Shown here piece by piece: positions 8,131 through 17,119 of a DNA stretch of 64,000 nucleotides. Numbering within the stretch: the first letter of the stretch is position 1; each line of letters opens with the position of its first letter. The stretch is from Kribbella capetownensis. GTDB lineage: Bacteria; Actinomycetota; Actinomycetes; Propionibacteriales; Kribbellaceae. The position numbers and the translations under genes were made by a program. Location of the stretch: positions 1 to 64,000 of the forward strand of contig NZ_SJKD01000005.1 in NCBI RefSeq assembly GCF_004331485.1, read 5' to 3'. The notes below the pieces were generated by a model. The model searched no databases and was not told the origin of the DNA. It worked only from the letters and a program-made list of their open reading frames with translations.

Positions 8131-8919
8131 TCACGCGTCGCGTTTGGTGAGGACGCGGGTGCCGACCATCAGGCCGGCGCCTGCCCACACCACCAGCAGG
8201 AGGGCACTCACCGTCGGGGAGAGCGGATCAGTCGTGCCGGTCAGGTAGTTCTGGCCGGCGCCGCCTGGGAGCACAGCCGCGATCCACACGAGCGCGCGGA
8301 TCGAGCTCTGGCTGAGCATGAGCGGGACGACCAGGAGCAGCAGGAAGGCCACGGTCAGCGTGCCGGCCGTACTGCGGACGACCCATGCGATCCCGGCCGC
8401 GAACAGCCCGGCTGTTGTCGCGTAGAAGGCGACTGACAGCAGGTCGACCACCAGTGCGCTCGCGGTCCAGTCGGCCCACGAGCCCGCAGCCAGGCCACCG
8501 ACCACAGCCGAGACGCCGGCGAGCACCAGGCCGTAGACGAACAGGACCGGTGCGAGCACGATCGCCTTCGCGAGTACGACGTTTCGCCGTACTGGAGTCC
8601 ACTGCAGGGTCGAGCGGATGCTGCCGGTCGCGTACTCGGACGTCACGGTCAGCAGGGCGAAGGCGGCGATGACCACCTGCACGATCATGATGACCGAAGC
8701 GCCGAACTCACCGACTGCCTGCGTCTGGGCCACCTGCCCCGGCTCCAGATGGGTGTTGGTGTAGGCGAGGTTGAAGCCGAACTGCAGGCCTAGCAGCGCG
8801 GTCAGCACGAGTGCTGCCGCGAGGTTCAGCCAGCTGGACCGGACTGACCACAGCTTGGTCCACTCCGAGCGCACAGCATCCGACAGACCGGTCCCCAGGG
8901 TGACAACCGCCGTACTCAC
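8131..8919 (-). CDS. ABC transporter permease (ABC-2 type)
   Basis: A 262-residue membrane protein with six predicted helices. It begins with a cytoplasmic SEWTKLWSVRSSWLNL segment typical of actinobacterial ABC-2 permeases, and has TSEYATGSIRSTLQWTPVRR between the second and third helices, which is the usual coupling segment. It is the last gene of a three-gene minus-strand operon: its start overlaps the stop of the DedA-type gene by four bases, and the ATPase gene lies upstream of that. The pair should form an exporter or a drug/peptide resistance ABC system. The substrate is not evident. Confidence 0.85.
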   Translation of the reverse strand: MSTAVVTLGTGLSDAVRSEWTKLWSVRSSWLNLAAALVLTALLGLQFGFNLAYTNTHLEPGQVAQTQAVGEFGASVIMIVQVVIAAFALLTVTSEYATGSIRSTLQWTPVRRNVVLAKAIVLAPVLFVYGLVLAGVSAVVGGLAAGSWADWTASALVVDLLSVAFYATTAGLFAAGIAWVVRSTAGTLTVAFLLLLVVPLMLSQSSIRALVWIAAVLPGGAGQNYLTGTTDPLSPTVSALLLVVWAGAGLMVGTRVLTKRDA

Positions 8920-9563
8920 CGCTCACCTGCTTTCACGAGTTCCGCTTCGGGCTCGACCTGAGCCCACTTCTTCTTGAGCCGATGCCGGACGACCTCGACG
9001 ATCAGTGTGACCGCGAGTGCCAGACCGATGCCGAGGATCACGCCCTTCAGCGGGTTGTCCTCGAACGCCTTCCCGCCGATGTAGCCGACCAGGGTGCAGT
9101 AGAGGCCCCAGCTGACGGCCGCGATGGCGGCGAAGGACGAGAACTTGCGCAGCGGGTACCGGACCGACCCCATCGTCAGCGTGACCGCGGTGCGCCCTCC
9201 CGGCACGTACCGAGCGACCACGAGCACGAGTCCGCCGCGGTCTGCCAGTGCTCGTCGAGCCCACAGCACGGCCGCGTGCCGCTTGGTACCTGGCCTCGTC
9301 CGATCGAGCAGCCGGCCACCCGCGCCGCGGCCCAGGGCGTAGGACACGTGGTCGCCGACGAAGGCACCGACCGCGGCGGCCGAGATCACGGCGTACAGGT
9401 TGGGTTCACCGTTGGCCGCCACGAACACACCCGCGGTGACCACCAGCGTCTCGCTCGGGATCGCCGGAAAGAACCCATCCAGCGCGGCGAATCCCCACAG
9501 CGCGAGGTAGATCCACCACGAGGACATCAACTCCTCGGCAAAGTGCAGGATCGCGTCGCTCAT
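8916..9563 (-). CDS. DedA family membrane protein
   Basis: A 215-residue DedA/SNARE-associated (VTT-domain) protein. Diagnostic segments are LDGFFPAIPSETLVVTAG near the N terminus, AVGAFVGDHVSYALGRGAG, and the RYVPGGRTAVTLTMGSVRY segment with the Gly-Arg pair. Members are flippases or transporters for polyprenyl-phosphate or phospholipid and affect membrane homeostasis (known for several bacteria). It sits between the ABC ATPase and permease genes, with four-base overlaps on both sides (9560-9563 and 8916-8919), which means tight translational coupling in one operon. That placement is uncommon and suggests a joint function in envelope lipid handling or resistance (inference). Confidence 0.9.
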   Translation of the reverse strand: MSDAILHFAEELMSSWWIYLALWGFAALDGFFPAIPSETLVVTAGVFVAANGEPNLYAVISAAAVGAFVGDHVSYALGRGAGGRLLDRTRPGTKRHAAVLWARRALADRGGLVLVVARYVPGGRTAVTLTMGSVRYPLRKFSSFAAIAAVSWGLYCTLVGYIGGKAFEDNPLKGVILGIGLALAVTLIVEVVRHRLKKKWAQVEPEAELVKAGER

Positions 9564-10477
9564 GACGCCACCGCGACGCCGTACTGGACGCTGTCCGCGG
9601 TCAGCTCCATGTACGCCTCCTCGAGCGAGGCCCGCTGGGTCTGCAACTCGTGCAGTCGCACGCCGAGCTCATGCGCGAGGTCACCGACCCGCTCCGCAGG
9701 TACGCCGGTCACGATCAACCGGTCGTCAGCGGACTCCACCCGCTCCGCCTCGGCGATCAACCGATCCCGCAGTACTGCCAGGTGCGCCCGATCGGGGACG
9801 CGTACGGCGACCGTGGTGCGCGACGACCTGGCGATCACGTCCGCGACCGGAGCATCGGCGATCAGCCGGCCGCGCCCGATCACGACGAGCTGGTCGGCGG
9901 TGAGCTGCATCTCGCTCATCAGATGGCTGGAGACGAACACCGTCCGGCCCTCCGCCGCGAGCGAGCGCATCAGCCCGCGGACCCAGCGGACACCGTCCGG
10001 GTCCAGGCCGTTCACCGGCTCGTCGAACATCAGCACCTCGGGGTCACCGAGCAGCGCACCGGCGATGCCGAGACGCTGTCCCATGCCGAGCGAGAACTCT
10101 CCGGCGCGCTTGCCGGTGACGGAATCCAGGCCCACGACAGACAAGACCTCGTCCACCCGGCTGACCGGGAGCCCGTTGCTCCGGGCCATCGCGATCAGGT
10201 GGTTCCGCGCGGACCTACGCGGGTGCAGGGCCTTTGCGTCGAGCAGTGCGCCGACCTTGGCGAGTGGTGCCGGCCAGTCGGCGTACGGGCGGCCGTCGAC
10301 CAGAGCGGTGCCCTCGGTCGGTGCGTCGAGACCGAGGATCATCCGCATCGTGGTCGACTTGCCGGCGCCGTTCGGGCCGAGAAAGCCGGTCACCCGGCCG
10401 GGAGAGACGGTCAGGTCGAGCGAGTCCACCGCGCAGGTGTCGCCGTACCTCTTGGTGAGTCCTTCGAGCGTGATCAC
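9560..10477 (-). CDS. ABC transporter ATP-binding protein
   Basis: A 305-residue ABC ATPase. Walker A GPNGAGKSTT near residue 35, a slightly divergent signature FSLGMGQRLGIA near 133, Walker B VLMFDEPVNGLDPDG near 155 and the switch His in VSSHLM. A C-terminal domain of about 90 residues follows, typical of exporters of the DrrA/BcrA type. The GTG at 10477 follows AGAAGGGC. It leads the operon with the DedA-type protein and the ABC-2 permease, with which it should form the pump. The promoter region is shared divergently with the thrS block. Confidence 0.9.
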   Translation of the reverse strand: MITLEGLTKRYGDTCAVDSLDLTVSPGRVTGFLGPNGAGKSTTMRMILGLDAPTEGTALVDGRPYADWPAPLAKVGALLDAKALHPRRSARNHLIAMARSNGLPVSRVDEVLSVVGLDSVTGKRAGEFSLGMGQRLGIAGALLGDPEVLMFDEPVNGLDPDGVRWVRGLMRSLAAEGRTVFVSSHLMSEMQLTADQLVVIGRGRLIADAPVADVIARSSRTTVAVRVPDRAHLAVLRDRLIAEAERVESADDRLIVTGVPAERVGDLAHELGVRLHELQTQRASLEEAYMELTADSVQYGVAVAS

Positions 10478-10640
10478 GCTGGGCGCCCTTCTGGAACGGA
10501 TTGGTAGCTCGAACCTAGGAATCCGGGCACCCCTGGCACATCGGACGATGGGCGTCGGCGACCCCCTACTTTCGTCAGGTGGCCGGACCTGTGGATACGC
10601 CGTCGGGCCGCGGGTCCGGAGTCGATACCATCTGTGGCGT

Positions 10641-10660
10641 GACCGGCATCTCGGCCGGTC
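10641..10660 (+). promoter_or_regulatory. hairpin upstream of thrS
   Basis: GACCGGC (10641-10647) and GCCGGTC (10654-10660) can form a seven-base stem with a six-base loop, ending ten bases before the AGGAG ribosome site. There is no T-box-like structure and no Thr-rich leader peptide here, so any control by this hairpin is speculative. Confidence 0.3.
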
Positions 10661-10680
10661 GGCGAACTCGAGGAGTGAAC

Positions 10681-12702
10681 GTGCCGGAAGTCAAGGTCCA
10701 TCTGATCGGCGTCGAGGGCGAGGCTGAGCGGAGTGTGACCGAGACGACGACGATCGGGGAGCTGTTCGCCGGAATCTTCGGCCAGGACCGCTCCGCCATC
10801 GCCGCCCGCGTCAACGGTGAGCTGCGGGACCTGTCCCGGGTGGTCGCCGACGGCGACGAGATCGAGCCGGTGAAGGCGTCGTCGGAGGACGGCCGGGCGA
10901 TCATCCGGCACTCGACCGCGCACGTGCTCGCCCAGGCTGTGCAGGACCTGTTCCCGGAGGCGAAGCTGGGCATCGGCCCGCCGGTGGAGAACGGCTTCTA
11001 CTACGACTTCGACGTGCCCACGCCGTTCACCCCGGACGACCTGGGCAAGCTCGAGAAGAAGATGCAGCAGATCATCAAGGAGCGGCAGCGGTTCAGCCGC
11101 CGGGTGGTCTCCGACGACGACGCGCGGACCGAGCTCGCGGCCGAGCCGTACAAGCTCGAGCTGATCGGGATCAAGGGCTCCGCGGCGGACGCCGCCGAGG
11201 GCGCGAGCGTCGAGGTCGGCGGCGGCGAGCTGACCATCTACGACAACGTCCGGCGCGACGACTCCGTCGCCTGGAAGGACCTGTGCCGCGGCCCGCACGT
11301 GCCCGCGACCGGCTACCTGGGCAACTTCAAGCTGATGCGGACCGCCGCGGCGTACTGGCGGGGGAGCGAAAAGAATCCGCAGCTCCAGCGCATCTATGGG
11401 ACGGCGTGGGAGTCGCGCGACGAGCTCAAGGCGTACCTGAACCGGCTGGAGGAGGCCGCCAAGCGCGACCACCGCAAGCTCGGCAGCGAGCTCGACCTGT
11501 TCAGCTTCCCGGACGAGATCGGTTCGGGGCTCGCGGTGTTCCACCCCAAGGGCGGCGTACTGCGCAAGGTGATGGAGGACTACTCCCGCCAGCGCCACGT
11601 GGAGGACGGCTACGAGTTCGTCTACTCGCCGCACATCACCAAGGCGCAGCTGTTCGAGACCTCTGGCCACCTGGACTGGTACGCCGACGGCATGTACCCG
11701 CCCATGCACCTGGACGAGGAGCGCGGCGCGGACGGGCAGATCCGCAAGCAGGGCCAGGACTACTACCTGAAGCCGATGAACTGCCCGATGCACAACCTGA
11801 TCTACGGCGCCCGCGGCCGGTCCTACCGGGAGCTGCCGCTGCGGCTGTTCGAGTTCGGCACGGTCTACCGGCTGGAGAAGTCCGGAGTCGTGCACGGCAT
11901 GACCCGGGCCCGCGGCTTCACCCAGGACGACGCGCACATCTACTGCACCCGCGAGCAGATGCGTGACGAGCTGCGCAAGCTGCTGACCTTCGTGCTCGGC
12001 CTGCTCGCCGACTACGGTCTGGACGACTTCTACCTCGAGCTCTCGACCAAGAACCCGGACAAGTTCGTCGGCTCCGACGAGGTCTGGGAGGAGGCGACCG
12101 AGACGCTGCGGGAGGTTGCGGAAGGCTCCGGTCTCGAGCTGGTCCCGGACCCGGGCGGCGCCGCGTTCTACGGCCCGAAGATCTCGGTCCAGACCAAGGA
12201 CGCGATCGGCCGGACCTGGCAGATGTCGACGATCCAGCTGGACTTCAACCTGCCGGAGCGGTTCGAGCTGGAGTACACGGCGCCCGACGGTTCCCGGCAG
12301 CGCCCGGTGATGATCCACCGCGCGCTGTTCGGCTCGATCGAGCGGTTCGTCGCGGTGCTGACCGAGCACTACGCCGGCGCCTTCCCGCCCTGGCTGGCCC
12401 CGGTCCAGGTGGTCGGCATCCCGGTCACCGACGGCCACGTGGACTACCTGTACGACGTCGCCGCGCAGCTGAAGGCGCAGGGAATCCGGATCGAGGTCGA
12501 CTCCTCCGACGACCGGATGCAGAAGAAGATCCGCAACGCCCAGAAGTCCAAGGTCCCGTACATGCTGATCGCCGGCGACGACGACATGGCCGCCGGGTCC
12601 GTGTCGTTCCGCTACCGCGACGGCACCCAGAAGAACGGCGTACCGATCGCGGACGCGGTCAGCGAGATCGTGGAGGCCGTCCAGAAGCGCGTCCAGGTAT
12701 GA
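10681..12702 (+). CDS. thrS: threonyl-tRNA synthetase, full length
   Basis: The housekeeping ThrRS (673 residues) charges tRNA-Thr with threonine. It has an N-terminal TGS domain (about 1-62), the editing domain with HSTAHVLAQAV near 79, and a class II catalytic core with zinc ligands in PMNCPMHNLIY, TQDDAHIYC and VMIHRALFGSIERF, then an anticodon-binding domain. The GTG at 10681 is preceded by GAGGAGTGAAC; longer in-frame starts to 10579 would add residues without homology. It overlaps the HIT gene by four bases and begins the conserved thrS-HIT-pgsA-acyltransferase-pimA block seen in mycobacteria (Rv2614c to Rv2610c). A second, shortened ThrRS lies near 35.4 kb. Confidence 0.97.
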   Translation: MPEVKVHLIGVEGEAERSVTETTTIGELFAGIFGQDRSAIAARVNGELRDLSRVVADGDEIEPVKASSEDGRAIIRHSTAHVLAQAVQDLFPEAKLGIGPPVENGFYYDFDVPTPFTPDDLGKLEKKMQQIIKERQRFSRRVVSDDDARTELAAEPYKLELIGIKGSAADAAEGASVEVGGGELTIYDNVRRDDSVAWKDLCRGPHVPATGYLGNFKLMRTAAAYWRGSEKNPQLQRIYGTAWESRDELKAYLNRLEEAAKRDHRKLGSELDLFSFPDEIGSGLAVFHPKGGVLRKVMEDYSRQRHVEDGYEFVYSPHITKAQLFETSGHLDWYADGMYPPMHLDEERGADGQIRKQGQDYYLKPMNCPMHNLIYGARGRSYRELPLRLFEFGTVYRLEKSGVVHGMTRARGFTQDDAHIYCTREQMRDELRKLLTFVLGLLADYGLDDFYLELSTKNPDKFVGSDEVWEEATETLREVAEGSGLELVPDPGGAAFYGPKISVQTKDAIGRTWQMSTIQLDFNLPERFELEYTAPDGSRQRPVMIHRALFGSIERFVAVLTEHYAGAFPPWLAPVQVVGIPVTDGHVDYLYDVAAQLKAQGIRIEVDSSDDRMQKKIRNAQKSKVPYMLIAGDDDMAAGSVSFRYRDGTQKNGVPIADAVSEIVEAVQKRVQV

Positions 12703-13328
12703 CGCCTGCCCCCGACGATGCCGTCCCCGACCAACCGTCCGCCGACGATCAGGGCGGCGTACCGGAGTCGCCGTACGCGCCCGATGAGGTGGTTGTGCAG
12801 GACGGGGTCGGGGTGCCGGATCCGTTCATGCGGTTGTGGACGCCGCATCGGATGGCCTACATCGAGGGGGAGAACAAGCCGACCAGTGACGCGGCCGGGT
12901 CGGGGTGCCCGTTCTGCCGGTTGCCGGGGCTGCCGGATGCCGATGCGCTGATCGTGCACCGGGGCGAGGCGGCGTACGCGGTGCTGAACCTGTACCCGTA
13001 CAACCCCGGCCATCTGATGGTGGTGCCGTACCGGCACGTCGCGGACTACACCGAGCTGACCTCGGCGGAGGTCACGGATGTTGCAGAGCTGACCCGGCAG
13101 GCGATGCAGGCGGTCCGGACGGTGTCGGCCGCGCACGGCTTCAACATCGGGATGAACCAGGGCGAGATCGCCGGCGCCGGCATCGCCGCCCACCTGCACC
13201 AGCATGTGGTGCCGCGCTGGACCGGCGACACCAACTTCATGCCGGCGATCGGCCACACCAAGGTCCTGCCGCAACTGCTGTCCGAAACCAGAGCCCTGCT
13301 CGCCAAGTCCTGGCCGACTGCGCCGTAG
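12699..13328 (+). CDS. HIT-domain nucleotide hydrolase/phosphorylase (Rv2613c-like)
   Basis: A 209-residue HIT protein with the catalytic triad motif HLHQHVVPRW near residue 165 and a C-x-x-C pair in GCPFCRLPGLPD. The M. tuberculosis counterpart in the same gene position is a diadenosine tetraphosphate phosphorylase (established for that family member). The first 45 residues are disordered and acidic. Its ATG overlaps the thrS stop (ATGA). AP4A is a side product of aminoacyl-tRNA synthetases, so linkage to thrS makes biochemical sense (inference). It ends four bases before the convergent lipoprotein gene. Confidence 0.92.
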   Translation: MTPAPDDAVPDQPSADDQGGVPESPYAPDEVVVQDGVGVPDPFMRLWTPHRMAYIEGENKPTSDAAGSGCPFCRLPGLPDADALIVHRGEAAYAVLNLYPYNPGHLMVVPYRHVADYTELTSAEVTDVAELTRQAMQAVRTVSAAHGFNIGMNQGEIAGAGIAAHLHQHVVPRWTGDTNFMPAIGHTKVLPQLLSETRALLAKSWPTAP

Positions 13329-13332
13329 GTGG

Positions 13333-14331
13333 TCAGCGCAGGAAGAGCGGCATCATCGGGTCGACGATGCCTTGCAGGATGGTGAGGGGGACCACGCGGG
13401 CGGGGTTCGTCAGGCCGGTGACGCGGACGACGCGGCGGCCGAGGCGGAAAACGAGTTCGCCCTTGTCCGGGAGGTAGTAACCGGGCTGGCCGACCGGCGC
13501 GAGCTGCGGTGGAGGCGTCCGATCCGCCTCCGGGATCGTCAGCTGGTCGAACGCCTCGACGATCGACACCGTCGCGTCGTACGTCCCCCAGATACACGTC
13601 AACGCACCACGGACCCGGTAGTCCCGCCGCAGCTGCACCTGTGCCCCGGCGAACTCCTCGGCCTGCGAGTTCGACAGCTGGCACGCGGCGTCGGTCTGCC
13701 GAGCGTTCCGCAGCGACGTCGGTACGGCGTCCCGTGTCGCCAGCGCGACCGCCACCGCCTTGGCCCGGTCGATGCCATCCGCCGTACTGCGATCAATGCC
13801 GCCCGCCGGCGTGATGCGGACCGCCCGGTCGCCGACCGTGAACACCATCCGGGACTCCGTGATCAGGGCGCCCGGCCCGAGCTCGGTCAGAGGCTCGACC
13901 TTGCCGGCGCCGGTGAGGAGCCGGTTGAGAGAGTCGGGCTGACGGGGGAGCGCGGTGACACCGATCGTGACGACCCGGTCCTCGAGCAGCAGTGTGCACA
14001 GGTCCATGGCCGGCAGGCCGCCGTCGTTCCAGGCGTTCGGTTTCGCGGTGACGGGGACGTGCAGCTTGGCGGTCAGCGTGCTGGTGATCGCCGTACACAC
14101 CTGTGGTCCGGCTGCCCCCGCCGTACCGTCCAAGCCCTCGGCCTGCGGGGGAGCGATGGCGGTCGGGACGACGGCGGGAGGCTGCGTCGGCGCAGTCAGC
14201 GGGCGGGAGCCGTTGGCCTTGCGTGCGACCGAGCAGCCGGAGGTCAGCAGCGCCAGAGCCAGCGCACCGGCCAGTGCACTCGCCAGCGCGCCGCGGCTGA
14301 GCCGCCCCGTCGTCCATCGCGTCCTCACCAC
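13333..14331 (-). CDS. predicted lipoprotein of unknown function
   Basis: About 332 residues with a lipoprotein signal: positively charged start (RTRWTTGRLSRG), a hydrophobic run and the lipobox LLTSGC. After a Pro/Ala-rich linker comes a domain with conserved-looking cysteines (PQVCTAI, DLCTLLLEDR, DAACQLSN, ALTCIWGTYD), which could form two disulfides. The final 40 residues contain VVRVTGLTNPARVVPLTIL. The GTG at 14331 is chosen because it puts the charged segment directly before the hydrophobic core; a start at 14385 is also open. It is inserted between the HIT and pgsA genes on the opposite strand, which breaks the operon order found in mycobacteria. No known function recognised. Confidence 0.75.
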   Translation of the reverse strand: MVRTRWTTGRLSRGALASALAGALALALLTSGCSVARKANGSRPLTAPTQPPAVVPTAIAPPQAEGLDGTAGAAGPQVCTAITSTLTAKLHVPVTAKPNAWNDGGLPAMDLCTLLLEDRVVTIGVTALPRQPDSLNRLLTGAGKVEPLTELGPGALITESRMVFTVGDRAVRITPAGGIDRSTADGIDRAKAVAVALATRDAVPTSLRNARQTDAACQLSNSQAEEFAGAQVQLRRDYRVRGALTCIWGTYDATVSIVEAFDQLTIPEADRTPPPQLAPVGQPGYYLPDKGELVFRLGRRVVRVTGLTNPARVVPLTILQGIVDPMMPLFLR

Positions 14332-14421
14332 GTCAGCATCGCGCGAAATCAGGTCTGCCGCAGGCGGAAAGCCGTGGCTTGTCACCGGATGGTGATCCGG
14401 CTGGACTACGATCGGCCCGCC

Positions 14422-15135
14422 ATGCTTAACAGATTCCGGCAGTTCTGGACCAAGGTGATCACGCCGATCGCCAAACTCCTGCTCAGGCTCGGCGTGACCG
14501 CTGACATGGTCACGCTCGTGGGCACCATCGGCGTGTGCGCGGGCGCGCTGATCTTCTTCCCGCGCGGCCAGCTCTGGCTGGGCGTGGTGATCATCACCTG
14601 CTTCGTGTTCTCGGACCTGATCGACGGCTTCATGGCCCGCACGTCGGGTACGTCGTCGAAGTGGGGGTCTTACCTCGACTCCACGCTGGACCGCATCGGC
14701 GACGGCGCGATCTTCGGCGGCCTGGTGATGTACTACGCGAACTCACGCGCCGGCGACTCGACGCTGATGGCCGCGGTCACGCTGTGGGCGCTGGTGATGG
14801 GTGCGGTCACGTCGTACGCGCGGGCCAAGGCCGAGAGCCTCGGCCTGAAGGCGAGCGGCGGTCTGGCCGAGCGCGCGGACCGGCTCGTGTTCACGCTGGT
14901 CCTCGCGTTCTTCTCCGATGTGCTGGACCTCCCGATCCTGCTGGAGATCGTGATCTGGTACGTCGCTGCCGCGAGCACGATCACAGTGATCCAGCGCTCG
15001 CTCGCGGTCCGCAAGCAGGTCCTCGCTGACCCGGCCAACGCCGGCCTGGACACCCCGCCGCCCGCCACAGAGCCCCAAGCCAGTGAGCCCACGGCCGCCA
15101 CCGAGCCCCCGGCCGAACCGGACCCGAAGAACTGA
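14422..15135 (+). CDS. pgsA: CDP-alcohol phosphatidyltransferase (phosphatidylinositol phosphate synthase)
   Basis: A 237-residue membrane enzyme of the CDP-alcohol phosphatidyltransferase family, probably making phosphatidylinositol phosphate from CDP-diacylglycerol and inositol phosphate. The family signature is complete: DLIDGFMARTSG followed by GSYLDSTLDRIGDG, matching D-x2-DG-x2-AR-x8-G-x3-D-x3-D. Six helices are predicted and the C terminus is Pro/Glu-rich. The ATG at 14422 follows a TACGAT element; much longer upstream reading is antisense to the lipoprotein gene. It is followed at once by the acyltransferase and pimA, so the product feeds phosphatidylinositol mannoside synthesis. Confidence 0.92.
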   Translation: MLNRFRQFWTKVITPIAKLLLRLGVTADMVTLVGTIGVCAGALIFFPRGQLWLGVVIITCFVFSDLIDGFMARTSGTSSKWGSYLDSTLDRIGDGAIFGGLVMYYANSRAGDSTLMAAVTLWALVMGAVTSYARAKAESLGLKASGGLAERADRLVFTLVLAFFSDVLDLPILLEIVIWYVAAASTITVIQRSLAVRKQVLADPANAGLDTPPPATEPQASEPTAATEPPAEPDPKN

Positions 15136-15138
15136 GGC

Positions 15139-16008
15139 ATGGACGGCCTCCGTCAGCGGGCTGCCGATCTCGCGTTCGCGCTCGCCTGGGCGCTGGTCCG
15201 ACGGCTCCCTGAGAAGACAGTCACCTGGCTGTTCCGCCAAGCCGCCGATCGCGTCGTACGCCGGAACGGTCGCGGCGTACGGCGCTTGCGCGGAAACCTG
15301 GCCGTAGTTCGTCCGGACGCGACCTCCAAGGAATTGGACGCGCTCACCCTGGCCGGAATGCGGTCGTACCTGCGCTACTGGCAGGAGGCGTTCCGGCTGC
15401 CCGAGTGGTCGGACCAAGAGGTCGTCGGCCGGGTCCGTACGGTCAACGAGAAGCTGCTCCGCGACGCTCACGCGGCCGGGCGCGGTGTGATCTGCGCGCT
15501 GCCGCACCTGGCGAACTACGACCACGCCGGCGCCTGGGCCGGTCTGACCGGAATGCCGGTGTCGACGGTGGCCGAGCGGCTGAAACCGGAGTCACTGTTC
15601 GACCGCTTCATCGAGTACCGCAAGAAGCTCGGCATGGAGGTTCTGCCGCTGACCGGCAGTGACCAGGACGTCGTCGGGATCCTGGCCGAGCGGCTGGAGG
15701 CGGGCGGGTTCGTCTGCCTGGTGGCCGATCGGGACCTGTCCGAGCGCGGCGTACCGGTGACGTTCTTCGGCCGTCCCTCGCGGATGCCGGCCGGTCCGGC
15801 CGCGCTGAGCCTGCGGACGGGAGCCCCACTGATCCCGGCGACGCTGCACTACGACGGGCCTCAGTTGGTGATCACGTTCCACGACGCGATCGAGCCCGAG
15901 GGCGGCACCGCCGGGATGACCCAGCGCTGCGCCGACGCCTTCGCCGCCGGGATCGCCGCGCACCCGCAGGACTGGCACATGCTGCAGAGGATTTTCCTGG
16001 ACGAGTGA
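15139..16008 (+). CDS. phosphatidylinositol mannoside acyltransferase
   Basis: A 289-residue member of the HtrB/LpxL (lysophospholipid acyltransferase) family. In actinobacteria it acylates the mannose of PIM1/PIM2 (PatA, Rv2611c). The catalytic His and acid are in CALPHLANYDHAG near residue 122, and the second block is ADRDLSERGVPVTFFGRPSR near 194-213. It starts three bases after pgsA and ends ten bases before pimA, with the same order as in mycobacteria. Membrane association is by an amphipathic N terminus (FALAWALVRRLP). Assignment rests on family motifs and synteny. Confidence 0.92.
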   Translation: MDGLRQRAADLAFALAWALVRRLPEKTVTWLFRQAADRVVRRNGRGVRRLRGNLAVVRPDATSKELDALTLAGMRSYLRYWQEAFRLPEWSDQEVVGRVRTVNEKLLRDAHAAGRGVICALPHLANYDHAGAWAGLTGMPVSTVAERLKPESLFDRFIEYRKKLGMEVLPLTGSDQDVVGILAERLEAGGFVCLVADRDLSERGVPVTFFGRPSRMPAGPAALSLRTGAPLIPATLHYDGPQLVITFHDAIEPEGGTAGMTQRCADAFAAGIAAHPQDWHMLQRIFLDE

Positions 16009-16018
16009 GAATCGTTCC

Positions 16019-17119
16019 GTGAGGATCGGTGTGGTGTGCCCGTACTCGCTGGGCACGCCCGGCGGGGTGCAGAACCATGTCCGCGACCTCGCCGAGGCCC
16101 TGCTCGGCGTCGGCCACGAGGTGTCCGTCCTCGCGCCGGTCGACGACTCCGACGCGGTCCCGCCGTACGTCGTCTCGTCCGGACGCGCGGTCGGCGTCCC
16201 GTACAACGGCTCGGTCGCTCGGGTCACCTTCGGTCCGCGGACGGCGGCGCGGGTGAAGAGCTGGCTCGCCGACGGCCAGTTCGACGTGGTCCACGTGCAC
16301 GAGCCGACGACTCCGAGCGCGTCGATCATCGCGCTGTGGTCGGCCGATGGTCCCTTCGTGTCGACGTTCCACACCTGGCAGGTCCGGTCCCGCGCGATGA
16401 GCGCCGCGGCCAATCTGCTCCGGCCCGCGTTGGAGAAGATCGACGCCCGGATCGCAGTCTCGGAGAACGCGCGCTCGATGATGGTCCAGCACATCGGCGG
16501 CGAGGCGGTCGTGATCCCGAACGGTCTCTACACCGCGCGCTTCAAGGGGAGTCCCCGCGCGGAGTGGATGGGCGACGACGGCACGATCAGCTTCCTGGGC
16601 CGTCTCGACGAACCTCGCAAGGGCCTGGGCGTCCTGGTGAAGGCCGTCCCCGCGTTGATCGCGGAGCGACCGAGCCTGCAGATCCTGGTGGCCGGGTCTG
16701 GTCAGGCGGATGAGGCGCGGCGCGCTGTGCCCGGGCGGTTCCGCGACAACGTCCTGTTCCTGGGCGAGATCGACGACGACGCCCGCGCCGACATGCTGGC
16801 CGGCTCGGACGTCTATGTCGCGCCGCACCTGGGTGGTGAGAGCTTCGGCATCGTCCTGCTGGAGGCGATGGCCGCAGGTGCTCCCGTCCTGGCCAGCGAC
16901 CTGGCCGCCTTCCGGCAGGTCCTGGACGGTGGCCGTCTGGGGGAGCTGTTCGAGCCGGGCAACGCCGACGAGCTCGCCGAGCGGGCGCTCCGGCTCCTGG
17001 ACAGTCCCGATGACCGCGAGAAGCTTCGCTCCGCGGGACTGAGCGCCGTACCTCGCTATGACTGGTCGGTGCTGCTGCCAGAGCTCTTGTCCGTCTACGA
17101 GCTCGTCGCCCGCCGGTAG
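16019..17119 (+). CDS. pimA: phosphatidylinositol alpha-mannosyltransferase PimA
   Basis: A 366-residue GT4 glycosyltransferase (GT-B fold) that adds the first mannose from GDP-mannose to phosphatidylinositol on the cytoplasmic face. It begins with CPYSLGTPGGVQNHVRDLAE, the nucleotide-proximal Gly-rich loop. FSTFHTW-type acceptor residues appear as VSTFHTWQ, and the donor site as SFGIVLLEAMAAGAPV near residue 278. GTG 16019 is used; the next Met is internal. A 12-bp hairpin spans its stop codon. The NUDIX gene that follows pimA in M. tuberculosis is absent; a convergent tautomerase gene is there instead. Confidence 0.94.
   Translation: MRIGVVCPYSLGTPGGVQNHVRDLAEALLGVGHEVSVLAPVDDSDAVPPYVVSSGRAVGVPYNGSVARVTFGPRTAARVKSWLADGQFDVVHVHEPTTPSASIIALWSADGPFVSTFHTWQVRSRAMSAAANLLRPALEKIDARIAVSENARSMMVQHIGGEAVVIPNGLYTARFKGSPRAEWMGDDGTISFLGRLDEPRKGLGVLVKAVPALIAERPSLQILVAGSGQADEARRAVPGRFRDNVLFLGEIDDDARADMLAGSDVYVAPHLGGESFGIVLLEAMAAGAPVLASDLAAFRQVLDGGRLGELFEPGNADELAERALRLLDSPDDREKLRSAGLSAVPRYDWSVLLPELLSVYELVARR

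Noticed and set aside
10579..10680. N-terminal extension of thrS from ATG 10579
   Set aside because: The added 34 residues have no ThrRS homology, overlap the hairpin, and GTG 10681 has a proper ribosome site directly before the TGS domain.
13204..14421. Long plus-strand open frame ahead of pgsA
   Set aside because: It is the antisense shadow of the lipoprotein gene; pgsA homology begins only at the ATG at 14422.
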